The position numbers and the translations under genes are program-made. The notes under the pieces were generated by a model that saw nothing but the letters and a program-made list of their open reading frames with translations, was not told the DNA's origin and did not search any database. DNA of 64,000 nt from Mycobacteroides franklinii (GTDB lineage Bacteria > Actinomycetota > Actinomycetes > Mycobacteriales > Mycobacteriaceae): positions 310,001 through 374,000 of the forward strand of contig NZ_MAFQ01000003.1 of the NCBI RefSeq assembly GCF_002013895.1. The letters are read 5' to 3'. Below are positions 43,137 through 51,798 of the stretch, piece by piece. The number at the start of each line of letters is the position of its first letter. Position 1 is the first letter of the stretch.

Positions 43137-44231
43137 GTGGCCATTTACAAAGATCCAAGTGGACGGTCCGCGGGCCCGACCGCTCTCAAAATCCGCGGGC
43201 TTGCGCTGGCGCTGCTCGTCGCGGCCGGCGGCTACTCGCTCTATCAGTCCGGTATCGGCAGCTACGGTGACCCCTTCGAACTCACCCTCATCACCAACAC
43301 CATCGGTGAGGGCATGGGTCCGGGTGGTGAGGTCAAGTACCGCGGTTACAACATCGGGCAGGTCAAGTCCCTGCAGACCACCGGGTACAACAAGCAGCGG
43401 ATGACGGTGATCCTCGATGGCCGGCAGGCCAAGGCACTCACGTCAGATACCAAGGCGCAGTTCACCTCGTCGAACATCTTCGGCACCGCCGCGGTCGAGC
43501 TTGTCAGCAGTGGTGTCGGCGAGCGGCTGAAATCCGGTGGCGTGCTTGAGATCAGCAGTGATGTGCAGGCCGCCTCCATCACCGGCTTTCTTCGGATGGG
43601 TCAGCGGCTGGGCTCGATCCTGGACAGCCGCGAATTCAATGCGATCATCGCGACATTCGAGCGCCATGCCGACCTGACCGGACCGGTCGTGAAGTCCTTC
43701 TGGGACTTGTTCGCGATGATCGCCGATTCCCAGAAGGTGCCCTTCTCCAAGACCTTGGATGTGATGGCCTCGTTGATCGAGGGCACCAACGAGTTTGTCC
43801 CCGTCATCGGCTCTACCAACAAGCTGCTGGACAGCCTCACCTTCATGGTCGGGCCGGGCAACACCGAACGGGCCACCGCCGCACTGGGTTCGTTGTCGGA
43901 TCTGCTGAAGTCGCTGGGTAGCGGGCTCGGTGCGAACAACGACTGGTTGGTTCCGCTGATTCGGTCGATCATGGATCTCGCGGTTCCCTTTACGTACTTC
44001 CTGGGCAGCCTCGCGCCGGCATACGACCGGGTGAACGGCCTACTCGACCGCACCACCGCCGCCTTCCCCGTCGACAACGGCAAGGTACGCATGAACGTTC
44101 AACTGATCATGGACACCGCGCCCGGGCTTGGTGCGGCACTGCCGATGGCACCGGAGGGTCAAGCCGCTCCCGTAGCCGCGACCGCCCCTGTCGGACCTAC
44201 TCCCGGCCCAACCGCCGGAGGGCAGCGATGA
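43137..44231 (+). CDS. MceA, Mce/MlaD-family lipid-transport protein
   Basis: 364 residues with an N-terminal hydrophobic helix (LALALLVAAGGYSLYQSGIG, about residues 22-41) that anchors it in the membrane. An MlaD/MCE domain follows (EVKYRGYNIGQVKSLQTTGY; FGTAAVELVS), then a long helical needle region. The six Mce proteins together form a hydrophobic tunnel across the periplasm for lipid import. It starts with a GTG three bases after yrbE-B, and its TGA overlaps the next ATG (ATGA). The C-terminal 25 residues are Pro/Ala rich. Confidence 0.92.
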   Translation: MAIYKDPSGRSAGPTALKIRGLALALLVAAGGYSLYQSGIGSYGDPFELTLITNTIGEGMGPGGEVKYRGYNIGQVKSLQTTGYNKQRMTVILDGRQAKALTSDTKAQFTSSNIFGTAAVELVSSGVGERLKSGGVLEISSDVQAASITGFLRMGQRLGSILDSREFNAIIATFERHADLTGPVVKSFWDLFAMIADSQKVPFSKTLDVMASLIEGTNEFVPVIGSTNKLLDSLTFMVGPGNTERATAALGSLSDLLKSLGSGLGANNDWLVPLIRSIMDLAVPFTYFLGSLAPAYDRVNGLLDRTTAAFPVDNGKVRMNVQLIMDTAPGLGAALPMAPEGQAAPVAATAPVGPTPGPTAGGQR

Positions 44232-45241
44232 AGCGGATTGCACTTCTGATGGCCGGCCTCACCGCGGTGGTCGCGGTGGCGGTGGTGCTGACCCTGATCA
44301 TCGTGAACGCGCTACGCACACCGGTCAATGGTCCTGTCCGGCGCTTCGACGCGCTGTTCACCGATGCCTCGGGGTTGATCATCGGCAACGACGTTCGCAT
44401 CTCCGGCGTACAGGTCGGCAAGGTGGAAAAGATTCATCTGGACGGCAACAACGCTCGGGTGACGTTCAACGTCCTCACCGATCATCCGCTGTACCAGAAC
44501 ACCACCATCGCCATCCGGTATCAATCGCTGGTCGGTCAGCGGTACGTCGAGATAGCGCAAGCGCCGACACCCAGCGCCCCGCTACCGGCGGGCGCCACCA
44601 TACCGCTCGGGCAGACTATTCCCTCATTCGATATCGCCAAGCTGTTCAACGGTTTTCGACCCATCTTCGAAACACTGGACCCCGCCCAGTTCAACAGGCT
44701 GACCGAGAACATCCTGCAGCTCATACAGGGCGATCAGCGCGGCATCGGGCCAATCCTGCGGGATATCGATGCCGTGCTCAAACTTTCGGTTGACCGCCAG
44801 GCCGCCCTGCAGACCATCATCACGAATCTGGGTGATATCTCGAAGGATCTGGGGGGCACCTCAGATCAACTGTTCTTTCTGATCAACGACCTCAACGATG
44901 TGTTGGCGCCGTTCGAGAAACAGGCCGACGAATTCAATAGGGCCGGCGCGGATGCGCTGCCGGTCTTGCGTAGATCGGTCAGCATGTTGCGGTACATCGA
45001 GAACACGGTCGACGGAGCCCAGCTGCCCATGTACGACCTGGCGAGTCGCACCAACCCGGGCGCGCCCACCATCATCGCGGGTCTATCGCTGCTCCCCGAT
45101 CTGATCCAAGGCATGCGCGACTCCCTCATCGAGGACAAGACGGCACCCCCCACCTCCTTCGAATGCAAGAACGGAGTGGTGAAGATGCCAGGAATCGGCG
45201 AGGTTTCCTTTGCCAATCAAGATCTGGTGGTGTGCAAGTGA
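44228..45241 (+). CDS. MceB, Mce/MlaD-family lipid-transport protein
   Basis: 337 residues. A hydrophobic start (LLMAGLTAVVAVAVVLTLII) precedes the MCE domain: FTDASGLIIGNDVRISGVQV and GKVEKIHLDGN, then RYQSLVGQRYVEIAQ. A helical domain (FNRLTENILQLIQGDQRGIG) and a C-terminal Cys pair near residues 312 and 336 follow. The four-base ATGA overlap with mceA and the overlap of its stop with the mceC start show strict coupling. It forms one subunit of the Mce hexamer that shuttles lipids from the outer envelope to the YrbE permease. Confidence 0.92.
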   Translation: MKRIALLMAGLTAVVAVAVVLTLIIVNALRTPVNGPVRRFDALFTDASGLIIGNDVRISGVQVGKVEKIHLDGNNARVTFNVLTDHPLYQNTTIAIRYQSLVGQRYVEIAQAPTPSAPLPAGATIPLGQTIPSFDIAKLFNGFRPIFETLDPAQFNRLTENILQLIQGDQRGIGPILRDIDAVLKLSVDRQAALQTIITNLGDISKDLGGTSDQLFFLINDLNDVLAPFEKQADEFNRAGADALPVLRRSVSMLRYIENTVDGAQLPMYDLASRTNPGAPTIIAGLSLLPDLIQGMRDSLIEDKTAPPTSFECKNGVVKMPGIGEVSFANQDLVVCK

Positions 45242-46260
45242 ATGCCCTCACAAGGTTTTTCGCGAGAAACCGTCCGATCCTCGACGAAGATGAGGCAGCC
45301 AAACGCAATCGCCGCAACGGTCTCATCGGCGTCCTCGTCATCGCCTCGGTGCTGGCCGCAACCGGAGTGGCCTTCGTCAACACGAGCGGCATGAAGACCT
45401 ACGCGTTACACCTGCGGGCCTCGGGAGGGCTGCGCGCCGGAGACGATGTCCGGATCGCCGGCATCTCGGTGGGCAAGGTGTCCAGCGTGCGCATCGATAA
45501 GTCCTTGGTGGAGGCCACCTTTACGGTGGATCACACGGTGCCCGTCGGATCAGAGTCGCGAGCCGATATCCGCATGCTCACCCCGTTGGGCGGGCACTAT
45601 GTGGCCCTGTATCCGGAAGGCTCCATCCCGCTGGGAAGCACACCCATCCCGCCCGAGCGCACCAGTGTCCCCTTCGAGATCAACGAGCTGTTTCAGAAGT
45701 TCACCCCCGTGGTCAAGAAGGTGGACGCCAAGGTCATCCACGACAGCCTGATGGAGGTCGCGAATGCAGTCGAGAAGTACCCCAACGGTTTACGCGACTT
45801 CTTTAAGTCATCTCAATCGCTCATCAGCGCGCTGGAGCCCAGCACCGAGGACTTCCACGCCACCCTGAACTACGCGAACGAGTACCTCCGCGCCTTCAAG
45901 ACGGGTAAGGAGCAACTCGCCAAGATCGTCACCACGATGTCCAAACTCGGTGCCAAATACAGCAAGTCCACGACCGACCTGATCGAGGTCTTCGTGCTAC
46001 TGCGAGATCTCATCCGACTTTTCCATCGATTCTTCGCGGCGTATGCGCGCGACTACGAGCCCATGCTCAACGGCCTCGACGACATCGTGGACACCCTGAC
46101 CAAGTACCCCGAGAAGCTTGGCAAGGCCTCAGAACAATGGGGCCAACTCGTCGGAATTGTCCTGCCCATGCTCAGCGGCAACGGCATCACCGTCAATGAG
46201 AACGACCGAGTGATCCCGGGACAAGATGTCTGCCTGCCACACTTCTTCAGGTTTTGTTGA
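45238..46260 (+). CDS. MceC, Mce/MlaD-family lipid-transport protein
   Basis: 340 residues starting at a GTG that overlaps the mceB TGA. The cytoplasmic start is basic and acidic (RFFARNRPILDEDEAAKRNR), then one membrane helix (GLIGVLVIASVLAATGVAFV). The MCE domain includes LRAGDDVRIAGISVGKVSSV and IRMLTPLGGHYVALYPEG. A long helical part follows, ending in a Cys-containing tail (DVCLPHFFRFC). Frame remains open upstream inside mceB, but the overlap start gives the expected N terminus. Confidence 0.92.
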   Translation: MNALTRFFARNRPILDEDEAAKRNRRNGLIGVLVIASVLAATGVAFVNTSGMKTYALHLRASGGLRAGDDVRIAGISVGKVSSVRIDKSLVEATFTVDHTVPVGSESRADIRMLTPLGGHYVALYPEGSIPLGSTPIPPERTSVPFEINELFQKFTPVVKKVDAKVIHDSLMEVANAVEKYPNGLRDFFKSSQSLISALEPSTEDFHATLNYANEYLRAFKTGKEQLAKIVTTMSKLGAKYSKSTTDLIEVFVLLRDLIRLFHRFFAAYARDYEPMLNGLDDIVDTLTKYPEKLGKASEQWGQLVGIVLPMLSGNGITVNENDRVIPGQDVCLPHFFRFC

Positions 46261-46268
46261 GGCCCTTG

Positions 46269-47516
46269 ATGACACAGCCCATTTTTCTCCGGAATATCCT
46301 GACCCGCCTTGCGGGCATGCGGCCCGCCGCGCGTGCGGCGGTGGTGAGCGCCGTTGCGCTGGTGCTTGTCGCAGTGGTGGCTGTTGCCGGAATCTTCGGC
46401 GCCCGCACGGTCTTTCCGGCCGTCAAGAACCTGGTCATGCCATACCTGGGGAATGCTCATATCCCGTTGCTGGACAATACAAAAGCGCTCTGTGCGGACT
46501 TTCGCGACGGATCCGGGCTCTACAAGGGCAACAAGGTCCTGCTGCTCGGCGTAGAGATCGGAACGGTGACAGCGGTTACCAACAAACCCGATCATGTCGA
46601 GGTCGACTTCGAGATTCCGAGCGACATGGACCTGCCTGCCGACGTGGGCGCGGCGAGCTACTCGCAATCGGTGATCACCAATCGCAGTATCGAACTCACC
46701 AGGTCGTGGAGTGAGGGCGCCAAATTCACCGGAAACCAATGCATCTCCCTAGAGAACACCAGAACCCCGGTGACCGTTACCGAGTCGTTCTCCGCGATAG
46801 GCGAGCTTGCCGACACCCTGATGCAGGCGGCACCCGGGCAGGATCCCGCCAACTCGCCGGGCGTACAGGCGCTCAACAAGACCCTCAAGGGCGCGGCCAG
46901 ATCGCTCGACGGCGTGGGCCCGGGCTTCAAGGAGATGCTCAACAACCTCACCACGATGGTGGGCGATCCCTACAAGGCCGACGCCGACTACCGTCAGCTG
47001 TTCGAGAACAGCGCGATCGTCACGTCGAACTGGCTGCAGTACTGGAACGAGTTCGCGGGCGTGGTCTCCTCGCTGCCCGATACCGCCCGTCTGATCGCGG
47101 GTATATCGGAGAACTTCTCGGTCGGCCTGGACTACCTGACGACACTGCTTCCGACACTGAACGGCATGGTCCAACGTGCCGCGGGTCGGTTGTACAAGAA
47201 CGTCTTCGACAAGGTGGTGCCCTGGATACGCGACATCCTCAACGCCTACACACCGCATATCCTCACCTTCTTCAATACCTTGCCGCCCATGATCAATTGG
47301 CTGGCCGATGACATCTACCTGCCGAACACCAAGACCCACAACGTCACCTATGTTCCTCCGCGCGTTGCTATCTCGCCAGAACAGGCCAGCGCCATCTGCC
47401 AGAACCTGCGCAACCGGAACACCCCCGGATCTCAGGCAGCGTGCGCACCCGGAACCGCCTCGGATCCGGTCACCCTCGGCCTGACCAACCTGATCATGGG
47501 AGCCGCGCTGTCATGA
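46269..47516 (+). CDS. MceD, Mce/MlaD-family lipid-transport protein
   Basis: 415 residues. A hydrophobic anchor (RAAVVSAVALVLVAVVAVAG) is followed by the MCE domain with LYKGNKVLLLGVEIGTVTAV and VEVDFEIPSDMDLPADVGAA. The helical needle part follows, and a tail contains Cys residues near the end (SAICQNLRNRNTPGSQAACA). The ATG at 46269, eight bases after the mceC stop, is preferred to a TTG at 46254. Its stop overlaps the ATG of the MceE lipoprotein gene (ATGA). Confidence 0.9.
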   Translation: MTQPIFLRNILTRLAGMRPAARAAVVSAVALVLVAVVAVAGIFGARTVFPAVKNLVMPYLGNAHIPLLDNTKALCADFRDGSGLYKGNKVLLLGVEIGTVTAVTNKPDHVEVDFEIPSDMDLPADVGAASYSQSVITNRSIELTRSWSEGAKFTGNQCISLENTRTPVTVTESFSAIGELADTLMQAAPGQDPANSPGVQALNKTLKGAARSLDGVGPGFKEMLNNLTTMVGDPYKADADYRQLFENSAIVTSNWLQYWNEFAGVVSSLPDTARLIAGISENFSVGLDYLTTLLPTLNGMVQRAAGRLYKNVFDKVVPWIRDILNAYTPHILTFFNTLPPMINWLADDIYLPNTKTHNVTYVPPRVAISPEQASAICQNLRNRNTPGSQAACAPGTASDPVTLGLTNLIMGAALS

Positions 47517-48547
47517 TCAGACGCATCCTGACAGTCCTGTTCGCCGCGGCATTCGCGGTGGTCCCGGCATGTTCCTCGGAGGCTCTCGACCCCACCAAGA
47601 TGCCCATGCCCGGGGCCTACATCCCAAAGAACACCTATCGCATCAAGATTGAGTTCTCCAGCGTGCTGAATCTGCCGGGCCGGGCGAAGGTCGATGCCGG
47701 TGGCGTGCAGGTAGGTCTGTTGGACCGGGTGGAGCTCAAGGGCACCACCCCCGTCGTGTACGTCGATGTCGACGGCAGTGCCAAGTTCCCCCAGAACGTC
47801 AGGGCCGAGCTCCGGCAGGCCACCGTGCTCGGCGACATCTACATCGCGATGATCTCACCCAAGGATCCCGCGCCCACTCAGCTCAAGGACGGCGACACCA
47901 TCGCCCTGGCCGACACCGTCCCGGCGGCGAACGTGGAAGACCTCATGCGGTCCATGTCCAATCTGATCGGTGGCGGCAGCCTCAACACTATGCAGACCAC
48001 GGTGGCCAACATGAACAGCGCCTTCCCCCCACCGGAAGAACTCGACCGCATCCATCGATCGCTGGCCGGAATCATCAACGACCTGTCCAACAATCAGGAC
48101 ACCCTCAACAAGATCCTGACCAACATGCAGAACGTCAGCGAAACCTTCCGCGCCAACAAGGGCACGTACCTACGGCTCCTCACCGAGGGGCCCACCAAAT
48201 TGCCCTCGCTGGCCAAAGTGGTTCTGAGCCTGAGCGATCTGATCATCAACGGCGCCGAGCTCTTGCGGCAGATCGGGCAGCTGCTGGACTACCCCAATCT
48301 GATGCAAGTCCTGTCCTACCTGACGCCGTTCATCCACAGCGCCTCGACCGCCGACACCACCATCCCGGTTCTCGGCGACAAGATGGTCCGGACCATCCGC
48401 GACAGAATCATCCCCTTCTTCAAGGATGGCGGTCCCAAATACACCGTCACCGATATCCAAACTCCCGACAGCACACTGGGCGTCAGCCCCGGGGAGCGCG
48501 CCGACTCGGTGATCCGGAACATGCAGACGATGGGACTGGTTCGATGA
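47513..48547 (+). CDS. MceE, lipoprotein Mce/MlaD-family subunit (LprN type)
   Basis: 344 residues. It begins with a short lipoprotein signal peptide ending VVPAC, so Cys20 should be acylated, as in the MceE/Lpr class. The MCE domain has RAKVDAGGVQVGLLDRVELK and RQATVLGDIYIAMI. The helical region includes RIHRSLAGIINDLSNNQDTL and a C-terminal tail. ATGA overlap with mceD and another with mceF (48544-48547) show tight coupling. The lipid anchor is thought to hold the complex at the membrane or deliver it to the outer envelope side. Confidence 0.92.
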   Translation: MIRRILTVLFAAAFAVVPACSSEALDPTKMPMPGAYIPKNTYRIKIEFSSVLNLPGRAKVDAGGVQVGLLDRVELKGTTPVVYVDVDGSAKFPQNVRAELRQATVLGDIYIAMISPKDPAPTQLKDGDTIALADTVPAANVEDLMRSMSNLIGGGSLNTMQTTVANMNSAFPPPEELDRIHRSLAGIINDLSNNQDTLNKILTNMQNVSETFRANKGTYLRLLTEGPTKLPSLAKVVLSLSDLIINGAELLRQIGQLLDYPNLMQVLSYLTPFIHSASTADTTIPVLGDKMVRTIRDRIIPFFKDGGPKYTVTDIQTPDSTLGVSPGERADSVIRNMQTMGLVR

Positions 48548-49623
48548 GGGTGAACGTCCTACTCACCCTCGCGGTGCTCTCGATCATCTCGCTAGTAGGC
48601 GCCGTCTACATGGCCTTCGGTGTCCTCGACATCGCCTCCACCAGCAAGACCAATCACATGACCCTCATGCTGAACAGCTCGGGCGGACTGATGTCCACCT
48701 CGCAAGTCACCCTGCGCGGAATCAAGGTGGGACGGGTCACCGATATTCAGGCCACCGCATCGGGTCTGGCGATCTCCATGGCTCTGGACAGCAGCTACCC
48801 CATTCCCGTCGACAGCCAAGTGAGTGTCCAGAACCTCTCCGCCGCAGGCGAGCAGTACGTGGAGTTCAAACCCGCGCGTATCGACCCCCCGTACTACAGC
48901 GATGGAGCCGTGATCCCGGCGTCGAAGGCCGCACCGGTCTACACCGTGAGCGATCTGCTGCAGAAGGGCAATGCGCTCATGCAGGCCATGAACGCCGACG
49001 ACCTGCAAACCACGCTCGACAACGTGGCGGCCGGATTCATGGACAACACCAAGAACATTGATCAGTTGGCCACCACTGCAAGGCTATTCGCACAGATGGT
49101 GCGCGACGATAAGCACTATCTGGCCGAGGTGATCGGCAACATGGCCACCTTGACCAACGGTCTCGGCGACATCCGGGCCGGCGAGATCCTGAAGCAATCC
49201 GCCAAGACCATTCCGAGCAGCCTCGACGGCCTCTCGTCTCTGGTGAAGGTGATCGAGAAGCTCGAGCCCCTGGTCGAATCGGGTATGGGCGACGGGAAAC
49301 CACTGACTGACCTGGTGGACAAGCTCATCGACTACATCAACGCCCTCTCTGAGCCGCTCTCTCAATTCGTGACCGTCCTCGAGCCTGTCGTAGCCCCGCT
49401 GCGCGATTTCAAATTGGACGCCGGTCACTGGCTGGACTTTTGGGACTCGACATTCAACAACCAGGGCGGCGTCCGAATCCACCTCGGTGTGCCCGAATGG
49501 CCTGCGCCCGAATCATCCCAGCCCGCACCGGGTACCCAGCCGTCGCAACCGTCCGCCAAACCGTCAGCACCCAAACCGACACCGGCACCACAAACGGCAA
49601 CAGCAGGAAGGCCTGGATCATGA
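48544..49623 (+). CDS. MceF, Mce/MlaD-family lipid-transport protein
   Basis: 359 residues. The N-terminal membrane anchor is VLLTLAVLSIISLVGAVYMA. The MCE domain has STSQVTLRGIKVGRVTDIQA and NLSAAGEQYVEFKPARIDPP. A helical region follows, and the C-terminal 40 residues are a Pro/Ala/Gln-rich, probably disordered tail. Last of the six Mce subunits; its TGA overlaps the ATG of the Mce-associated gene at 49620. Confidence 0.92.
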   Translation: MRVNVLLTLAVLSIISLVGAVYMAFGVLDIASTSKTNHMTLMLNSSGGLMSTSQVTLRGIKVGRVTDIQATASGLAISMALDSSYPIPVDSQVSVQNLSAAGEQYVEFKPARIDPPYYSDGAVIPASKAAPVYTVSDLLQKGNALMQAMNADDLQTTLDNVAAGFMDNTKNIDQLATTARLFAQMVRDDKHYLAEVIGNMATLTNGLGDIRAGEILKQSAKTIPSSLDGLSSLVKVIEKLEPLVESGMGDGKPLTDLVDKLIDYINALSEPLSQFVTVLEPVVAPLRDFKLDAGHWLDFWDSTFNNQGGVRIHLGVPEWPAPESSQPAPGTQPSQPSAKPSAPKPTPAPQTATAGRPGS

Positions 49624-50438
49624 CCGACATCTCCGAGCGCACGCTCACCCTGGATGACGCAGATCCCGAAGAACTCGCGGACATGGCCGAGGAGTCGAGC
49701 CCCGACTCGGCCGAGGCCCGAGCCGGAGCCAAGGTGGCGAAGGCGATACCTGAGAAGCGCACCAAAGCTGTTGAACAGCAGGCAGATACCACCGAGACCG
49801 ATAGCGGACCCAACATCTGGAAGTGGATAGCCTTCGGGCTACTGACGCTGGGAATCATCGCCACGGTGCTTGGGGGCTGGCAGTACCAGAAGTTGTCCAA
49901 CACCCTTGCGGCCACTCGCGCCGGCGATGCCGAGCGCGTCGCCGCCACCGACGCGGCTTCCACGTACGCGATGAAGTCCTTGACGTACACCTACGAAGAC
50001 CCCGACGGATTCTTCAAGAACGTCAAAGAGAATGCCGCCGAGCCCCTGAAGAACAAGTACAGCGACGCCGAAAAGGTTCTCAAGGCCATCATGCTGCAGG
50101 CACAGGTGACGTCCAAGGGAGAGATCATCGCCTCGGACGCGGTCGCACAGCAGAACGGCATCTACCAGGTCGTCGTCACCACCCGGCAGACCACCCGGAA
50201 CGTGCAGAACCCGGAGCCGCGGGCGACCACCCTGGTTCTGCAGATCACCGTCAAGAAGGACGGCGACGGATGGCAGGTCATGGACATCGGCCCCAAGAAC
50301 GCCAGCTCCACCGGAACCATCATGCATCCCGGCGACCAGAAGCTGATCCCTGAAGGTCCTGACGCACCTCCCGCCGCCCCCGGTAAGGCGCCCGCGTCGA
50401 GCCTCCCCCCGCTGCCCGTGCTTCCCGGTCAGAAGTAG
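49620..50438 (+). CDS. Mce-associated membrane protein (Mas/Mam type)
   Basis: 272 residues. An acidic cytoplasmic region (residues 1-65) is followed by one membrane helix (WIAFGLLTLGIIATVLGGW). The extracytoplasmic domain of the NTF2-like/VirB8-like fold found in Mce-associated proteins follows (VAATDAASTYAMKSLTYTYE; YQVVVTTRQTTRNVQNPEPR), with a Pro-rich tail. Such proteins stabilise the Mce complex. Coupled to mceF by ATGA. Confidence 0.88.
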   Translation: MTDISERTLTLDDADPEELADMAEESSPDSAEARAGAKVAKAIPEKRTKAVEQQADTTETDSGPNIWKWIAFGLLTLGIIATVLGGWQYQKLSNTLAATRAGDAERVAATDAASTYAMKSLTYTYEDPDGFFKNVKENAAEPLKNKYSDAEKVLKAIMLQAQVTSKGEIIASDAVAQQNGIYQVVVTTRQTTRNVQNPEPRATTLVLQITVKKDGDGWQVMDIGPKNASSTGTIMHPGDQKLIPEGPDAPPAAPGKAPASSLPPLPVLPGQK

Positions 50439-50441
50439 GCC

Positions 50442-51251
50442 ATGCCCTGCAGTATGCGTAGCTTGAGTGCGGGTGTGGCCGCGGCCGCCCTTGTGGTGTC
50501 GGCGCAGACGATCCACCCGCTGGCGGTGGCGCGGGCGGCACTAGCCCCCTGCGCCAGCCGAACCACCATGATCGTCCCGGAAACTCCCATGGCGCACACG
50601 GATTGCCGTCTTACCGCAACGGACGGCACCGGGATCACCTTCGATGTCGTGTACTGGCGACCGCTCCCCGACAACAACGACGCCCCGGACTATCCGCCGT
50701 TGTCGGTGCGGGTCACCATCAAGGATGCCGCCGGCAACAAATTGCAAGAGGTCAACGAGCTGCTCGAGGCATCGAGCCCCGCACCGGTCGGCCTGCAGGA
50801 CATCGATGGGGATGGCCGGGACGAGATGATCATTCCGATGGCGACCCGCGTCATGAATGGTGCTGTGAACAGCCGCTTTTCGGTGTGGCGGGCAGAGAAG
50901 CAGACCACGCACTTCGAGCGGGTTCAAATGTTCGGGCAGGCCATCTACCCCAGTGGGGATGGGTATGTGGTGGTCAACAGTGGCGCCTTCTCCAGCCGCG
51001 ATCTTGATTTCTACCTACCCACCGCGGCCGGCTACACCCAGATCGTCACCCTGACGATGACCACCGAAGAGGTCGACCCCAACACCCGCAAGGTCCTCAC
51101 CGCAAGCTGCATGGTGCACAAGCAGTCCGGCCTGGGGGCCATCGATATGGACTGGCAGGACTCACCGGTGTTCTGCGACTCCCCTGCGGCCAAGGCGATT
51201 TGGCCGGACGCCGAGCGGGTGGAGACCAACCGCCGCGTGCAGGGCCGCTAA
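50442..51251 (+). CDS. Secreted protein of the mce operon with FG-GAP-like motif
   Basis: 269 residues with a signal peptide (LSAGVAAAALVVSAQTIHPL, cleavage near residue 32). The mature chain has four or more cysteines (CASRTT, DCRLTA, ASCMVH, VFCDSP). One EF-hand-like/FG-GAP calcium loop is present, LQDIDGDGRDEMIIP. It starts three bases after the Mce-associated gene, so it is the tenth gene of the operon; such a protein is not a standard Mce component. It may bind calcium and act in the periplasm, but its function is unknown. Its TAA stop overlaps the convergent SRPBCC stop within CTAA. Confidence 0.8.
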   Translation: MPCSMRSLSAGVAAAALVVSAQTIHPLAVARAALAPCASRTTMIVPETPMAHTDCRLTATDGTGITFDVVYWRPLPDNNDAPDYPPLSVRVTIKDAAGNKLQEVNELLEASSPAPVGLQDIDGDGRDEMIIPMATRVMNGAVNSRFSVWRAEKQTTHFERVQMFGQAIYPSGDGYVVVNSGAFSSRDLDFYLPTAAGYTQIVTLTMTTEEVDPNTRKVLTASCMVHKQSGLGAIDMDWQDSPVFCDSPAAKAIWPDAERVETNRRVQGR

Positions 51252-51796
51252 CGCACCTCCGGTAGGTGGCTCGCGCCGTCGAGAAGTTCGATCAGGGATC
51301 GCAGGCCCGGGCGCAATCCCCAGGTGAAGACCACACACAGCAGAGGTTGCAGCCACCGCAAAGGAAGCCATGAAACGAAACGCGGGGTTATCGCGACGGT
51401 CCACTCCAGCATGCAACCATCCGGAACACTGGTGAACACGTAGTCCTCTGCCCACAGTTTCAGCAGCGGCCAGGTGCCCGCCACCGCGGCGTAGGTGATG
51501 CGATGCGGTGGTTCGTAACGCCAGAATCTCTCCCGCTGGATCCACAGAAACCGCCAGGGAGCCGAGACCGTACCCATCTCTCGCTCCATGCCCACGCGGC
51601 GGCCCGGTTCGTCGTATCGCACGCCGCAACCGAACGGGAGCCACGACCACGCATGGTCGCTGTCCAGTGCGGCCCATACCTGGCCGATGGGTACGGAGAA
51701 GGTGTGGGATGTTCGCAACACGATGGCCGCTGACTCGAACGCAGAATCGTCCGCCATCGGAACCCGGCACTGGGGCGCGAGCATCGGCCAGCTCAC
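51248..51796 (-). CDS. SRPBCC (START/polyketide-cyclase-like) protein, FMO-linked copy 2
   Basis: 182 residues, a paralogue of the SRPBCC protein at 28665-29210. Shared features are the N-terminal RTSHTFSVPIGQVWAALDSD, AWSWLPFGCGVRY and YAAVAGTWPLLKLWAEDYVF. The amphipathic end (WLPLRWLQPLLCVVFTWGL) is also shared. It probably binds a hydrophobic ligand for the FMO encoded just upstream. The start is the GTG at 51796, two bases after the FMO 3 stop; an internal ATG at 51757 would remove 13 residues. It converges on the mce operon with overlapping stop codons. Confidence 0.82.
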   Translation of the reverse strand: MSWPMLAPQCRVPMADDSAFESAAIVLRTSHTFSVPIGQVWAALDSDHAWSWLPFGCGVRYDEPGRRVGMEREMGTVSAPWRFLWIQRERFWRYEPPHRITYAAVAGTWPLLKLWAEDYVFTSVPDGCMLEWTVAITPRFVSWLPLRWLQPLLCVVFTWGLRPGLRSLIELLDGASHLPEVR

Positions 51797-51798
51797 CG

